In this document: in pieces, positions 32,385-42,379 of the stretch
Layout: each line of letters opens with the position of its first letter
Numbering within the stretch: position 1 is the stretch's first letter
Assembly: GCA_003508835.1 (NCBI GenBank)
Contig: PUFA01000066.1
Span: forward strand, 4,030,001 to 4,094,000
Source: Eonycteris spelaea
Taxonomy: Eukaryota > Chordata > Mammalia > Chiroptera > Pteropodidae
Length of the DNA stretch: 64,000 nt
Direction of reading: 5' to 3'
The notes under the pieces: generated by a model
What the model saw: the letters and a program-made list of their open reading frames with translations, nothing else
Databases searched by the model: none
Told to the model about the DNA's origin: nothing
Translations under genes and position numbers: made by a program

Positions 32385-32456
32385 GGCTCCACTGGGGTGC
32401 GAACCCAGGACCTTCTGCATAGAAAGCAGATGTGCTCACCACTACACTACGAAACC
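32385..32456 (-). pseudogene. tRNA-like head of the hybrid SINE
   Basis: The 72-nt domain still folds as a cloverleaf. The acceptor stem GGTTTCG/TGGAGCC pairs over 7 positions with three G-T wobbles. The anticodon stem TCTGC/GCAGA is perfect around the loop TTTCTAT, and the T stem CTGGG/CCCAG is perfect around TTCGCAC. The A-box region contains TAGTGTAGTGG and the B-box reads GGTTCGCACCC, one base off the canonical GGTTCGANTCC form. The overall sequence is nearest tRNA-Val (TAGTGTAGTGGTTA is typical of it). It has no CCA requirement here and is fused to downstream 5S sequence, so it acts as a type 2 Pol III promoter module of a retroposon and is not a tRNA gene. Confidence 0.85.
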
Positions 32457-32464
32457 GTGCCCAA

Positions 32465-32479
32465 CCACTGATTTTCTTT
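32465..32479. repeat. Target-site duplication, right copy
   Basis: Second copy of CCACTGATTTTCTTT, directly abutting the 5' end of the minus-strand SINE. Confidence 0.85.
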
Positions 32480-32489
32480 TCAAAAATAT

Positions 32490-32720
32490 ATTGACAATGT
32501 ATCGCCCAATGCCTGCCTTATACCGGGCCCAGTGCCAGGCATTCTCGGAACACGAAGAAACCTACTCTTGCTCTGTGGACACTGATGACTTGGCCAAAAG
32601 ACATGTGCTATTCGTGTGCGGACAGTTAACGGCATGAGACTGAAGTCACAGCTCGAGGTGACAATGCAAAGGAATTCTGGGCTACTGCCAGGAAGGGCTG
32701 GGGGGAAAGGCATTCAGGTG
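32490..32720 (+). repeat. Old LINE-like relic, family unassigned
   Basis: TGCCTGCCTTATACCGGGCC, CAGTGCCAGGCATTCTCGG and CTCTGTGGACACTGATGAC loosely match the old repeat seen better at 46375-46790. Confidence 0.35.
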
Positions 32721-32759
32721 GTCTGTGGGGGGAGGTCCAGAAGGGCCGTGGGGGAGACA

Positions 32760-33285
32760 GGAATTAAAAAGGCTTAGCGCGATAATCCAATAGAAAAGCG
32801 AGCAAAGTTTCCTAGAGAAGGAAATTCTAATAGCCCTTAGACATATGAAAAGGCGCCCTGATTCAACACAACAGAGCCAGACAAATGGAAAATGTCATGC
32901 TTTAGCGTTTTCCATCTATCACATGGGCAGAGGGGAGACAACGGTTGACGTGTCCTGTGAGAGGGAGGCTGTGAGGGGAGCAGGCTTCCCTCCCACGCTG
33001 CAGGTGGGACTGTCACCTGGTAAGGTCCCCTAGGAAGACAATGTGGCCGTGAAACGCAAATTAAACACCCACAAACCCTCAGACCCAGAAATTCCAGTTC
33101 TGGGCTTTATCATCTGATGTACTTGCACGTGGTCAAAATGACATTTGCACAAAGCTCCTCGTGGTGGCATTCTTGAGAGAGCAAGGGCTCGGGAGAAGAA
33201 AAGCAAATGAAATGTCCATTACAGGGGACTGTTTCAACCAGCCGGGGGCGGGCCATGCGATGAATAATCTTGTAGCTACTGGAAA
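32760..33285 (+). repeat. L1M-type LINE, ORF2 end relic
   Basis: AAATGGAAAATGTCATGCTT, CCCACGCTGCAGGTGGGACT, CCCAGAAATTCCAGTTCTGG and GAAATGTCCATTACAGGGGA are ordered L1 ORF2 landmarks. The same element appears to resume at 33485 and at 33897 after later insertions. Confidence 0.8.
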
Positions 33286-33289
33286 AAAA

Positions 33290-33480
33290 ACTTAATACTT
33301 AATGAATGTGCCAGGTGTTATTCTAAGTCTTGGGTGCTTCCTCATTCATTCAGTCTCTCAACAACCCTCTGGGGTAGGTATTTGGGTATTGCCCCCTCCA
33401 CTTCACAAATGAGGAAACTGAGGCACAGAGAAATGTGATCACTTGCCCAATGTTACACAACTAGCAAATAACAAAGTGTT
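33290..33480 (-). repeat. MIR SINE
   Basis: ATGTGCCAGGTGTTATTCTA, CTCTCAACAACCCTCTGGGG, CAAATGAGGAAACTGAGGCA and TTACACAACTAGCAAATAAC form a strong reversed MIR core that splits an L1M relic. Confidence 0.85.
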
Positions 33481-33512
33481 AAATGCTCACATTGCAGGAA
33501 AGAGAGTAAAAA

Positions 33513-33563
33513 TAAATATATATATATATGTGTGTGTGTGTATATTTAGGTATGTGAGTATAT
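33513..33563 (+). repeat. (TA)n(TG)n microsatellite
   Basis: AATATATATATATATGTGTG then TGTGTGTATATTTAGG. It forms the L1M 3' UTR flank into which a MITE inserted. Confidence 0.85.
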
Positions 33564-33896
33564 ACAGTTGACCCTTGAACAATGCAGGTTTGAATTGAGC
33601 GGGTCCACGTATATGCAGAGTTTCTTCAATAAATACGTACATTACTGTAAATGTATTTGCCTTATGATTTTCTGAATACCATTTTCTTTTCTCCAGCTAA
33701 TATTATTGCAAGAATGCAATATATAATACATATAACATACAACATACGTGTTTATCGACTATGTTTATCAGTAAGACTTCCGGTCAACAGTAGGCTATTA
33801 GTAGTTAAGTTTTGGAGGAGTCAGAAATTATGACTTGGATTTTCAACTGCACAGGGGTCAGTGCCCTGAACCTCAGCATGGTTCAAGAGTCAACTG
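33564..33896. mobile_element. Complete Tigger-type (MER2-like) MITE
   Basis: The left end CAGTTGACCCTTGAACAATG and right end GGTTCAAGAGTCAACTG form terminal inverted repeats, flanked on both sides by TA (33562-33563, 33897-33898), the target duplication of mariner/Tigger elements. Internal blocks AATAAATACGTACATTACTG and CAACAGTAGGCTATTAGTAG are characteristic. At 333 bp it carries no transposase and would have moved in trans. Confidence 0.9.
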
Positions 33897-34140
33897 TACA
33901 TGTGTGTATGGACTTATACACACATACATATATACACACACATATATACATATAGATGTCTGGAAGGAGACAGGAACACCTGAGACTCTCTAACCTGTGG
34001 GCTGCCTCTGGGGACGGATGTTCGGTTTCAGGAAGACAGAGACGGGAGTGGGATTGACTTTACCTCGTATAGACTTTGTACCTACGGCACTATTGTGCCA
34101 TGTCTATGTGACGCCAATTCAGCAACCTTAGATCTTTAAA
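33897..34140 (+). repeat. L1M-type LINE 3' UTR, resumed
   Basis: TATACACACATACATATATA, TAGATGTCTGGAAGGAGACA, CTGTGGGCTGCCTCTGGGGA and TAGACTTTGTACCTACGGC continue the L1M relic interrupted by the MITE. Confidence 0.65.
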
Positions 34141-34199
34141 GAATTTTAAATGGAAGGGGAAGGAGCTGGACTATCTTATAAGATTCTCTTTTGATCTAT

Positions 34200-34445
34200 G
34201 CTAATACGGTGACCACCAGCGACATGTGGCTACCGAGCGCCTGAAATGCGTCTGTGTGGACGGGCATGTGCCATCCGTGTTGCAGTAGACATCAGATTTC
34301 AAAGACTTAGTATGAAAAATAATGTGAAATATTAAATTAATAATGTTCGTATTGATTACATGTTAAAATATTTTAGCTCTGTCGAATTAAATAGACTATA
34401 TTACTAAAATTAATTCCACCTGTTTCCTTTTATCTTTTTAAAAGA
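34200..34445 (+). mobile_element. Probable hAT (MER3-like) relic
   Basis: GCGACATGTGGCTACCGAGC, GCGCCTGAAATGCGTCTGTG and TGTTGCAGTAGACATC resemble the 'agccacatgtggctattgagcacttgaaatgtggct' element; AT-rich sequence follows. Confidence 0.5.
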
Positions 34446-36020
34446 AAGCTACCAGCAAGTTTAAAATTACACATATAGTGAGCATCGTATTTCTTCTACT
34501 TGATGGCTCCGGTCTGAACCTCTCTTAAAAGCCTATTGATAACACAAACGAGGTGGTGATTTACATTTAAAAAGGGCATCAGACTCCTTGAGTCTTAGGA
34601 ACACTCCAGCCAGGCAGGAATGATTATTACTGTTCCCCAGTTACAGAGGAGGAAGTAATGTGCTCATTCAAAGTGCATTATACTTTCTTTCAATTCATAT
34701 TTTTTATCCCAGGGCCCTCTGAGCATGTGGGAAGGAAGGAGAGGGTTGCAGGATTAAATGCATGGGGACCTATTTCCCATAGTTTCTTTGCAAGAACTGC
34801 AAGTGATATAATAACTTGGTTAACTGGGACTCGTGATGGAAATGATGCTTAATAAATTACGTATCATGTTCTTCTTCTTCTTTTTTTTTTTTTTGTGCTA
34901 GTTAATGATGTGGCTGTCTTTTTATTTTTTCTATCGAGGCCCTGTTTTTTTTATATCTCACATTCCAGTAAAAGGCTAGATCTCAAAAAGTCCCAGTACT
35001 CCAAACGGATCGTGTTTTGGGGCCAGGGTAAGTGATGCTGGGAACAGTTTCGCCAAAGCCGTTGAGTGGAAATTTACTGACTTATTTGTTTGTTTCCATT
35101 TTCGGACCACCGAGTTAAGCTCACTTCGGCCACCTTTTGTTCACAAGCCTGCTCAGGCTCGATTTCCATGGTTTACTTCAAAGAGGCGTGGGTTGAGTTA
35201 GCTTACTGGTTTTCTTTTGTTTTGCTTTGTCTTCAAATGAATGTCAGTTTTATAGAAAGAGCGCGCATCACTCCCTCCTTAGCATCCTACCTTCCTCCAG
35301 GATAGCTTGCTGGGAGCAGCAAGCAGGAAAATGTCTACTATGGAAAAATTCAACCGCGGAGAGGTAGATTGTTCCGGCTAGGACTAAGTGACAAGTAAAA
35401 TCTGGGTTTGGAAATCATTCCAAACAGCGAAATATTTAGGGAGTGGACGAGGGAGGCGAAGACTAAAATGTGTAATAATGATAACTGCTGACGGATACCA
35501 GGATTTCGATTTTGTGCCACGGATCAGGGTCGGCATTCGAGATGACAAGTGCATAAATCATGTCGTGGTTTTACATACCGCTACAGAGAAGAGAAAATAC
35601 AGTTAAACTATAACACACTATTGGTTATAGCTATTCTGATGTCAGAGGGATTAAAATGTGGCACAAATGTTTGAATTTTAACTGGTGAAATACAGGGTCA
35701 AAACTGCGTCTGGTAACGGGTTAGGAAGGCCCCAGGTGGAGGAAGCTACGCAGCACACGATTCTCTCTTTGGCTGAGCAGCCACTGAGCGAGGGCTCCCA
35801 TCTGGGAACGGGGCTCTGTTGTGAGCGCATCTTTAAATCCCTGGATCCCTGGGGGTGAGATGCTGACACTGGACCGGCAGCATGGTCAGAGGCTCCCCGT
35901 CTGTCTCACATCAGGGCCCCTCGAGCATCCCAGCCTGCGGAATCACTTCTGCCATGACCATTATTATTCTCTCCTGCTAACTTTCCCAGGTCCTGTGGTC
36001 GAAGTTTCCCATAAGTTAAA
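34446..36020. other. Mostly unassigned sequence
   Basis: A weak reversed-MIR trace lies at 34600-34670 (CAGTTACAGAGGAGGAAG). CTTCTTCTTCTTTTTTTTTT lies at 34871-34890. The rest is repeat-free with no gene recognised. Confidence 0.4.
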
Positions 36021-36024
36021 TGTT

Positions 36025-36245
36025 CATGTGATGCGAATATTTCTCTGGGCAGGCACTACAATAAATGCTTCGTACATGGGTTAAATCATGTGGTGTTGCC
36101 CATACCCCTGTACGGTGGTGGTCATCACAATGTTCAATTTACAGATGAGGAAACTGAGGCACGGGGAGGTGAAGCAACAAACCAAGCGTTACACTGTGGA
36201 GGATTTCAGAATAGGTGGAACAGGGCCAGACCCTGACATCCACGT
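36025..36245 (-). repeat. MIR SINE
   Basis: TGGGCAGGCACTACAATAAA, AATTTACAGATGAGGAAACT, GAGGCACGGGGAGGTGAAGC and CAAGCGTTACACTGTGGAGG. Confidence 0.85.
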
Positions 36246-36834
36246 AAGGAGGACATTTTCTAGTTTCTATGCCAGTTAATCAAAGTCCGAAAGACAAAAC
36301 TTGGAAAAATATCCTCTGCCCAATGCCCTTCACCAACAGCCGAGGAATTCTGGCAAAGTTTAGAAAAGGATGACATTTAAAATGTTTTAAGCTGACCAAC
36401 CTGAATGGCTACCTTTCGCCAGCCAGGAGGAAACATTGGTGCAGAAAAGATGATTTTCAAATGACAAGTTCAGATGCTGAGCTAACCCCCCCAAGGCTAA
36501 AGTGTAAATTAAATACAAGTTTTCCAGGAAAGTCTTTATAGCTGGGACTTTGACCTTGGTGATACAGCTACATTTGCAAGGTCAGCAGAAATGAAGATAA
36601 TTTTAAGGATATGCTTTTAGGGAAACTCTGAGTCCAGGTTAAATCTATAGTCACAGCCAAGAGAACAACAAATGCAATCTGCCCTTTGAATTCCCAAGCA
36701 AGAGTCATAAAAATAGCCCACGATTACTTCTACAGCTCTTTATATTTCCCATAACGAATGGTGATTTTTTTTTCTAAAATACAACTTGAATTCATTTTCA
36801 TCTAATGAAGTGCATTTGTGTTTCAAACGTAAAG
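36246..36834. other. Unassigned non-coding sequence
   Basis: Repeat-free and AT-balanced. No gene seen. Confidence 0.4.
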
Positions 36835-37072
36835 AATCATGCTCACTGAGAGCATCCTGTTTGCCAGCCTCTGTGCTAAGTTCTTGACCAATCGTAGCTC
36901 TCTGATCCCTCCCAGTAACCCAGAGCAGGTGGGGAGGACAGGTACAGCGTCATCTTTCTTTCATGGATAGAAAGACTCTGACTCAGGGAAGCTACATAAC
37001 TTTCCCAAGGTCACACAGCTAATAAGTGGTAATGCTGGGATTTGAACCCAAATCCACATGGCTTCGAAGACT
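36835..37072 (-). repeat. MIR SINE, near full length
   Basis: TCACTGAGAGCATCCTGTTT, CCAGTAACCCAGAGCAGGTG, AACTTTCCCAAGGTCACACA, GCTAATAAGTGGTAATGCTG and GGATTTGAACCCAAATCCAC. Confidence 0.9.
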
Positions 37073-37227
37073 TTTTTTTTTTTTAAGAGCTCTCCTACAT
37101 CATCTGCCTAGAAGGTCACATAAACCATACAACGAACGCAACCTCTCCATTTGTTTGGAAAACACGGCCTTTTCAATACATATCTCAAGAAAAAAAATTT
37201 GACAACTTTGAAAATTAGGAAATTCGT

Positions 37228-37520
37228 AACTATTGTGGACTGACTGTGTCCCTCTGAACTTCACGATGAAGCTCCGACACATGACGTGACTGTATTTGCA
37301 GCCAGGGCCTTTTGGGCCTTGAAGTCCTCAGGGAAGGCCCTAATCCAAGGGGACCGGTGTCTTTATGAGAAAAGACGTGCACACACAGAGAAAAGGCCAC
37401 GTGAGGACACGGTGAAAAGGTGCCATCCGCTCGCGGAGGAGCGAGGTCTCACAAGCAGCCAACCTTGATCTTGCACTTCGGCTCCACTACAGAAGCCCAA
37501 GTGACCTAAGACAGTCACGA
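37228..37520 (+). mobile_element. MaLR (MLT1-type) solitary LTR
   Basis: TGTGGACTGACTGTGTCCCT, GGCCCTAATCCAAGGGGACC, GTGTCTTTATGAGAAAAGAC, AAGGCCACGTGAGGACACGG and CCAACCTTGATCTTGCACTT follow the LTR order; the 3' end is decayed. An endogenous-retrovirus-like relic with no coding sequence. Confidence 0.75.
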
Positions 37521-38999
37521 AAAAGATGCACGACCTCCAGAGAGCGATGCGAATGGCGCCCCTCGGGTGTTACCGCCAGTTTCCAGGGCGGGTCACCTGG
37601 CACACAGCTGAGTGGGGTTTGGAGCCCGCGCAGAGTGGACTTCCCAAGGCTGTGTCCTTAACTGCCAGCATTGCACGAAGGCCTTAGGACCACTCTACCA
37701 TAATCTGCATTATTTAAATTTAAGGCAGTTCCATTACCCGCTCCAAACACTGCGTATCCCTTTATCGGGACGTTTTCAGCTACAAGTACCAACACGTGGA
37801 CTACATCTGATTCAACCAGTAAGGCCATCCCCTTACCACACGTACCAAGAATCTGTTCAAGGCCTGGTTCAAGAGAACACATCGAGGAACCAGCCCTCTC
37901 CCTTCTCTATCCCCTCATCAGATTGGCTCGGTCCCCGAGCGAGCATCCTCACAGGCACACGAGAGCTGCTGCGGCCCCAGCCCTCCCACAGCAATGTCTA
38001 AGGCAGGAAGGAGGGGATCTCTCCGTGAGCATCAATCTTTCTAGAGGAGGAAAATCCTTCTGCAAAGTCCTCTTGTAAGTTTTCTCTTTTGTCTCTGCGG
38101 CTAGACTGGGTTACCTGCCCACTTCTAGAACAATCTCTGGTAAAGGGGCTCGGTAGATGGGTGGAAAGGTAAAGGGAGCTTCCTTTCGAATGAAATCCCA
38201 GGTCTGATTGCAAGGAAGAAAGGGGACGGGGCCGTTGGGTAGGGGATCGAGAACTTTAGCCACAATCTTGTTTCAGGAGAATGTCCCTTGTGAAGCCGGA
38301 TAATTGACTTCACTTCAGAAACCCCTAGACTCTACTGCACTGCCCTACATCTTCACATTTCAGCCTTTAAAATTACCTTACTGCTGTCCGTGAGGGTAAG
38401 CTAAGATGCTAAACTCCTAGCCACGATCGATCGCTCCATTACAAACATTCCGGTATTAAAATGTCAAATTACAGATAGTCAAATCAGCGAGAATTGCAGG
38501 GTATATGTTTTAACTAGTAACTCAGCTGGGTTACTAAAGATAGAAAGAGATAAATTTAAAGAGCTTTCAGCTTGACAAAGAAAAGGGCATGAAATCAATT
38601 TGTATGTAAATTGCTCCCAGTCAGAACTTTCCAGAAGGTGAGAGTTACACAGAACACATTTTCTTCTGGGTTAAAATTCTTCCCAAGACCATCCTGTCTG
38701 TTTAAAAGTAACTGAACACTGATGTCAGGAGTTCAGAATCTAATTGTGAAAAAAAGAAAAGAAATGCCATTTTTCTTGCTCGTTTGAAGGGAATGAAGAA
38801 AAAAGTACACAATATGCTTTCCTGTCATTACTAATTACTTCTCTTTCCAAGGTAAACTGGTGTTTCCACCTCCTGTACAGGGAGAAATACTAATTAGAAG
38901 ACAAAGAATTGAATTGTTGGTGTTACCGGCTAGTTCACAGCTTGAGGCAGTCTTTCCCTAGGGATATTCTGTTTACTTAATTGAAGGAAAGAGCTAATG
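37521..38999. other. Unassigned non-coding sequence
   Basis: No recognised repeat or gene. The 129-codon frame at 37612-38001 has no domain and no splice support. Confidence 0.35.
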
Positions 39000-39240
39000 A
39001 TAATAAAATGGATGATAATGATTACCATGGCAATAGCTCACATTCCCAGAGCACTTGCTATAAGCCAGGCATTGTGAAAAGGACTTTATTGTGTAAAACT
39101 AGGATCACAAACTGGGTTGCTATGAAAACCCAGTGAGGTAGATCCCTGAGTTAGAATTTTACAGACAAGGACATTGAAATTTAGAAAGGTTAATAAGTAA
39201 TAATACCGGCTGTCAGAACATGTAACACCTTAGTTCCAGC
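39000..39240 (-). repeat. MIR SINE
   Basis: AATAGCTCACATTCCCAGAG, CACTTGCTATAAGCCAGGCA, TTTTACAGACAAGGACATTG and AAATTTAGAAAGGTTAATAA. Confidence 0.8.
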
Positions 39241-39261
39241 CCTATTACCAACCAGCTATAT

Positions 39262-39715
39262 ATCCCTGGCGAGTTGAATTATGGTTCCCCCAAAGACAGG
39301 TCTGAATCCTAATCCCCAGTACCAGATCCCCTAAGAATGTGACCTTACTTAGAAAGAGGGTCTTCACACATGCAGTGGATTTAACCATCTTGAGATAAGA
39401 TGATCCTGGATTATTTGGGTGGGCCCTACATCCAGGACAAAGAGGAAGAGGCAGATACAGACGGGAAGGCCACGTGAAGACACAGGCGGAGATCAGAGTG
39501 ATGTGGCCACAAGCCAAGGAACGCCTGGGGCCCCCCGGGAGCTGGAAGAAGCAAGGAAGAGTGGTCCACTAAGCCTGCAGAGGGAGCAGGGCCCTGCCAC
39601 CCCCTTGATTTTGGACTTCTGCTCTCCTCAACTGTGAGCAAACACATTTCCGTTGTTTTAAGCCGCCCAGCTTGTGGAAATTGGTCGAGGCAGCCCTCAG
39701 AAACTGATGCAGCAA
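39262..39715 (+). mobile_element. MaLR (MLT1-type) solitary LTR, best preserved
   Basis: GTTGAATTATGGTTCCCCCA, CCTAATCCCCAGTACCAGAT, AGAATGTGACCTTACTTAGA, TGATCCTGGATTATTTGGGT, CACAAGCCAAGGAACGCC, CCTTGATTTTGGACTTCTG and TTTTAAGCCGCCCAGCTTGT are in order. The opposite-strand 190-codon frame at 39426-39998 is a shadow of this LTR and of the MER5A next to it. Confidence 0.88.
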
Positions 39716-39849
39716 CGAGGGGCAAATCGCTCTGGGATTTGGTTTCCTCATCCGTAACGCGAGGGGTCTGGACTAGACAGCGGTTCCGAGTGTGACGCTG
39801 TGGGCCTGGACCAGTCTGGCGTGGGGGAGATGCGAGCCACAGGTTCTCC

Positions 39850-40068
39850 GCTGAGAACAGTTTTGCCTCCCAGGGAACATCTGGTGATGCTGAAAGACGT
39901 TTTTCAGATTTCATAACCGGATGAGAAGGGGGGGGGAGATTGCTACTGGCATCTAGTGGGCAGAGACCAGGGCCCCTGCTACACACCCTAGAACACACAG
40001 GACATCCCCCATCACAGAGAATTATCCGACCGGAAGTGGCAACGGCGCTGAGATTGAGAAACCCTGAT
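39850..40068 (+). mobile_element. MER5A hAT MITE
   Basis: TGCCTCCCAGGGAACATCTG, TGCTACTGGCATCTAGTGGG, CAGAGACCAGGGCCCCTGCT, GAGAATTATCCGACCGGAAG and GAGATTGAGAAACCCTGATG match MER5A to its 3' terminal repeat. Confidence 0.88.
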
Positions 40069-40069
40069 G

Positions 40070-40255
40070 TATAACACGCTCAAGTGCTTTTTACAAGCAG
40101 TATCTTACTGAACTCGCACAGCCACCCTCAAAGGGGTATTCTTAGTAGTATTTTTTCCTATTCTGTGGACGAGTCCACTGAAGCCAAGAGAAGTGGAGTG
40201 ACCCCCAAGGCCACAGAGCTAGGAGGAGGCTGACCTAGGATCTGAGGTTTTCCTT
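40070..40255 (-). repeat. MIR SINE
   Basis: GTGCTTTTTACAAGCAGTAT, TGTGGACGAGTCCACTGAAG, AAGTGGAGTGACCCCCAAGG and CCACAGAGCTAGGAGGAGGC. Confidence 0.7.
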
Positions 40256-40808
40256 TTGCCTTTTTTGTAGACAGCTATATTATTCAATTAAAAGAACACC
40301 GTTTATTCTGGAATTGTCCTATTCCACCTAATTTTTGGTGCTGCAATACCCATTCTTAAGCGGAATGACGGTGTCGGTAGAGGCGTCTCTGTTGATTTCA
40401 AAGTCCTTGTGGTTTGTACAATAAAAAGTTTGCAATCCTATATCTTGCAGCATGTTTTCTTGGGAAATTCTACTGAGCTGAGATATCCACGGTTCTGGGA
40501 GAAACACTGGAAGCAGTTACGCGTCCAGTTTCTTCTCGTTTTAGTACTGCGGACACGTTTCTGTACCAGCTGGGCCTCCGTAAGGTCCTCTAAGACACCA
40601 ACAGCTCTACCCTACGCAGTTAATGGACATGGATTAGTGACCGGAACAGGGTGATGTCCATTTTGATCATCGACTACATCGAGGATGCAGTGATTCTGTT
40701 ATAAAGAAGAAATAAAAATGGCACATACGGTACCAGATACCAAAAATGAACCACCACTCAAATTTAGACTTTTGTTCACTCACATTAAAAAAAAAATTCA
40801 TGTATCTA
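40256..40808. other. Unassigned non-coding sequence
   Basis: No recognised repeat or gene. Confidence 0.35.
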
Positions 40809-40840
40809 TTCATTTATTCGTTCGTTCGTTCGTTCATTTC
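40809..40840 (+). repeat. (TTCG/TTCA)n tetranucleotide repeat
   Basis: TTCATTTATTCGTTCGTTCG followed by TTCGTTCATTTC. CpG-containing units are retained. Confidence 0.8.
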
Positions 40841-40944
40841 ATAGCAACCTTTTTCGGAGCTGTGTTTTCTGCCTGACATATTAGGGCTGTTAAGTTAGAT
40901 CCTTATGAACCACTCAAGTGCAGGAAGAGAAGATAATGACAATG

Positions 40945-41170
40945 GTTCAAATTGATTGTGCCAGGTCTTTCAAGCACTTTTCCCCTATTTACTCATTTAA
41001 TCTGTTAACGACCTGTGAGGTAGACACTACGGTTACCATTCACCTTACATATAAAAAACTAAGGAACAAGACCTTATAGTGCATTGCTTAAGGTCCTGGT
41101 AGAGACAGGATTTGAACCCAAATAGTTTCATTCCAGAGTCTACTTTTAGCCACTGTTCTAAACCACCTCT
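40945..41170 (-). repeat. MIR SINE
   Basis: TGTGCCAGGTCTTTCAAGCA, CTGTGAGGTAGACACTACGG, TTAAGGTCCTGGTAGAGACA and GGATTTGAACCCAAATAGTT. Confidence 0.85.
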
Positions 41171-41254
41171 CTGTATAAAAGAAATTAGAACACAAGATAA
41201 TGTTTGGTTCCATTTTTTTTTTTTTTTTTTACCTCTTGGTATTGCCGAGAATAT

Positions 41255-41395
41255 GCTTTGTAAACCAAATTCTCACAGAAGCCTTATATGAAAGGTACTG
41301 CTCCCATGACTCCCATTTTACAGATGAGAAGAATGAGGTTTGCAGAAGTCATGTGATCACTCCCAATCACCCAGTTCTGTAGAGGCTCACAAAAA
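41255..41395 (-). repeat. MIR SINE
   Basis: AATTCTCACAGAAGCCTTAT, CCATTTTACAGATGAGAAGA and ATGAGGTTTGCAGAAGTCAT. A run of 18 T lies just upstream at 41213-41230. Confidence 0.75.
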
Positions 41396-41399
41396 CTTT

Positions 41400-41560
41400 G
41401 TCAACAGCAAGCTGGGTGTAAATCCTGGCCCTGTCATTTCCTGGTTGTGTGACCTCGGGCAAGTTATCTAAACTTTCTGAGCCTCGGTTTCCTCACCCAC
41501 AAAATGATGCAAAGTAATTCCCACTTCATAATTTGTTGGGAAGATGAAATTAGAACGGAA
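41400..41560 (+). repeat. MIR SINE
   Basis: GCTGGGTGTAAATCCTGGCC, CTGGTTGTGTGACCTCGGGC, AAGTTATCTAAACTTTCTGA and GCCTCGGTTTCCTCACCCAC give a textbook core. Confidence 0.9.
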
Positions 41561-41566
41561 CTGGCC

Positions 41567-41882
41567 AAACTATGGCCCATGAGCCGAACACGTTCTGCCA
41601 TCTGTCTTGGTATAGCTGTGAGCTAAACATGGTTTTTTACATTTTGAAATGGTTAGAAAATATCAAGTGAAGAATAATATTTTGTAACACATGAAAATCA
41701 TAGGAAATGCGAGTTTCAGTGTCCAGAAATAAAGCCTCACTGGCACACGGCCACACATTTAGACTTTGCCTCTGGCTGCTGCTTCACACCAGCGGACGTT
41801 GTGCAGTTGACAATAGGCCGCATGGCTTGCAAAACCAAAAATATTTACTCTCTGTCCCTTTACAGAGTTTCCTAACCCTTGG
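41567..41882 (+). mobile_element. hAT-type DNA transposon (third copy)
   Basis: AACTGGCCAAACTATGGCCC, TGGTTTTTTACATTTTGAAA, CAGAAATAAAGCCTCACTGG and CACGGCCACACATTTAGACT, then CCCTTTACAGAGTTTCCTAA. The longest of the three copies, retaining the internal segment missing at 2187 and 5568. Confidence 0.8.
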
Positions 41883-42379
41883 ATTAGATGACAAATAGAA
41901 AGTCCATACCAGCTGCTCCATAACTGTTATTATAAATCAAAACAAATAGAATGATGCATCGGGTCCTATAGATTTGAAGCTAGGGACTAAAATTACCGTG
42001 ACTTTTGATAGAATTTATGATTTGAAGGGAGAAGACAGAGCTTTTAGCCATCGAGTGACTCAAAGATCCAAAGATATAGAAAATTAACACTTATTTATTA
42101 AACAAAAAATGTAACAGAAACAAATAGCTCAATCCCCAAAGTCTACTATCCATATACCTGGCTGTCAGCTCTTATCACCTGCAAATATGTACATTTCTAC
42201 TCTTTTTATAGGCATTTCTATACGCTTCACATTTTTAAAGTCTATGTTTCCTTAATTTTGGGTCTACCCCCAAAATGAAGGAGCCACCAATGTCCAATAA
42301 CGAAACAATAATTAAATGACTTGGTGTGTTTAATATTCAATAATTTATATCCACTTCTGCCAATGAGAAGAAGACTTTG

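Larger units (their letters stand above)
32238..32464 (-). mobile_element. Hybrid tRNA/5S rRNA SINE (MEG-TR-like), complete
   Basis: Read on the minus strand, the element has an 8-nt leader, a tRNA-like domain (32456 to 32385), a 10-nt linker, a 5S rRNA-like body (32374 to 32267) and an A/T-rich tail (32266 to 32238). It is flanked by the perfect 15-bp direct repeat CCACTGATTTTCTTT at 32223-32237 and 32465-32479, the mark of L1-type target-primed insertion. Hybrid tRNA/5S SINEs are described from fruit bats; assignment to that group is from memory of its architecture, not an alignment. The tail has no long pure A run, so the insertion is not very young, but the exact duplication and intact tRNA stems argue that it is much younger than the surrounding MIR, L2 and L1M relics. 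It encodes no protein. An RNA polymerase III transcript would start near 32464 and run leftwards. Confidence 0.9.

Noticed and set aside
32385..32456. Functional tRNA gene
   Set aside because: The fold is intact, but it is fused to a 5S body, has several wobble pairs in the acceptor stem and belongs to a SINE; the anticodon loop differs from the valine source.
39426..39998. 190-codon open frame on the minus strand
   Set aside because: It lies across a MaLR LTR and a MER5A element, both recognised on the plus strand; it is a shadow of repeat sequence.
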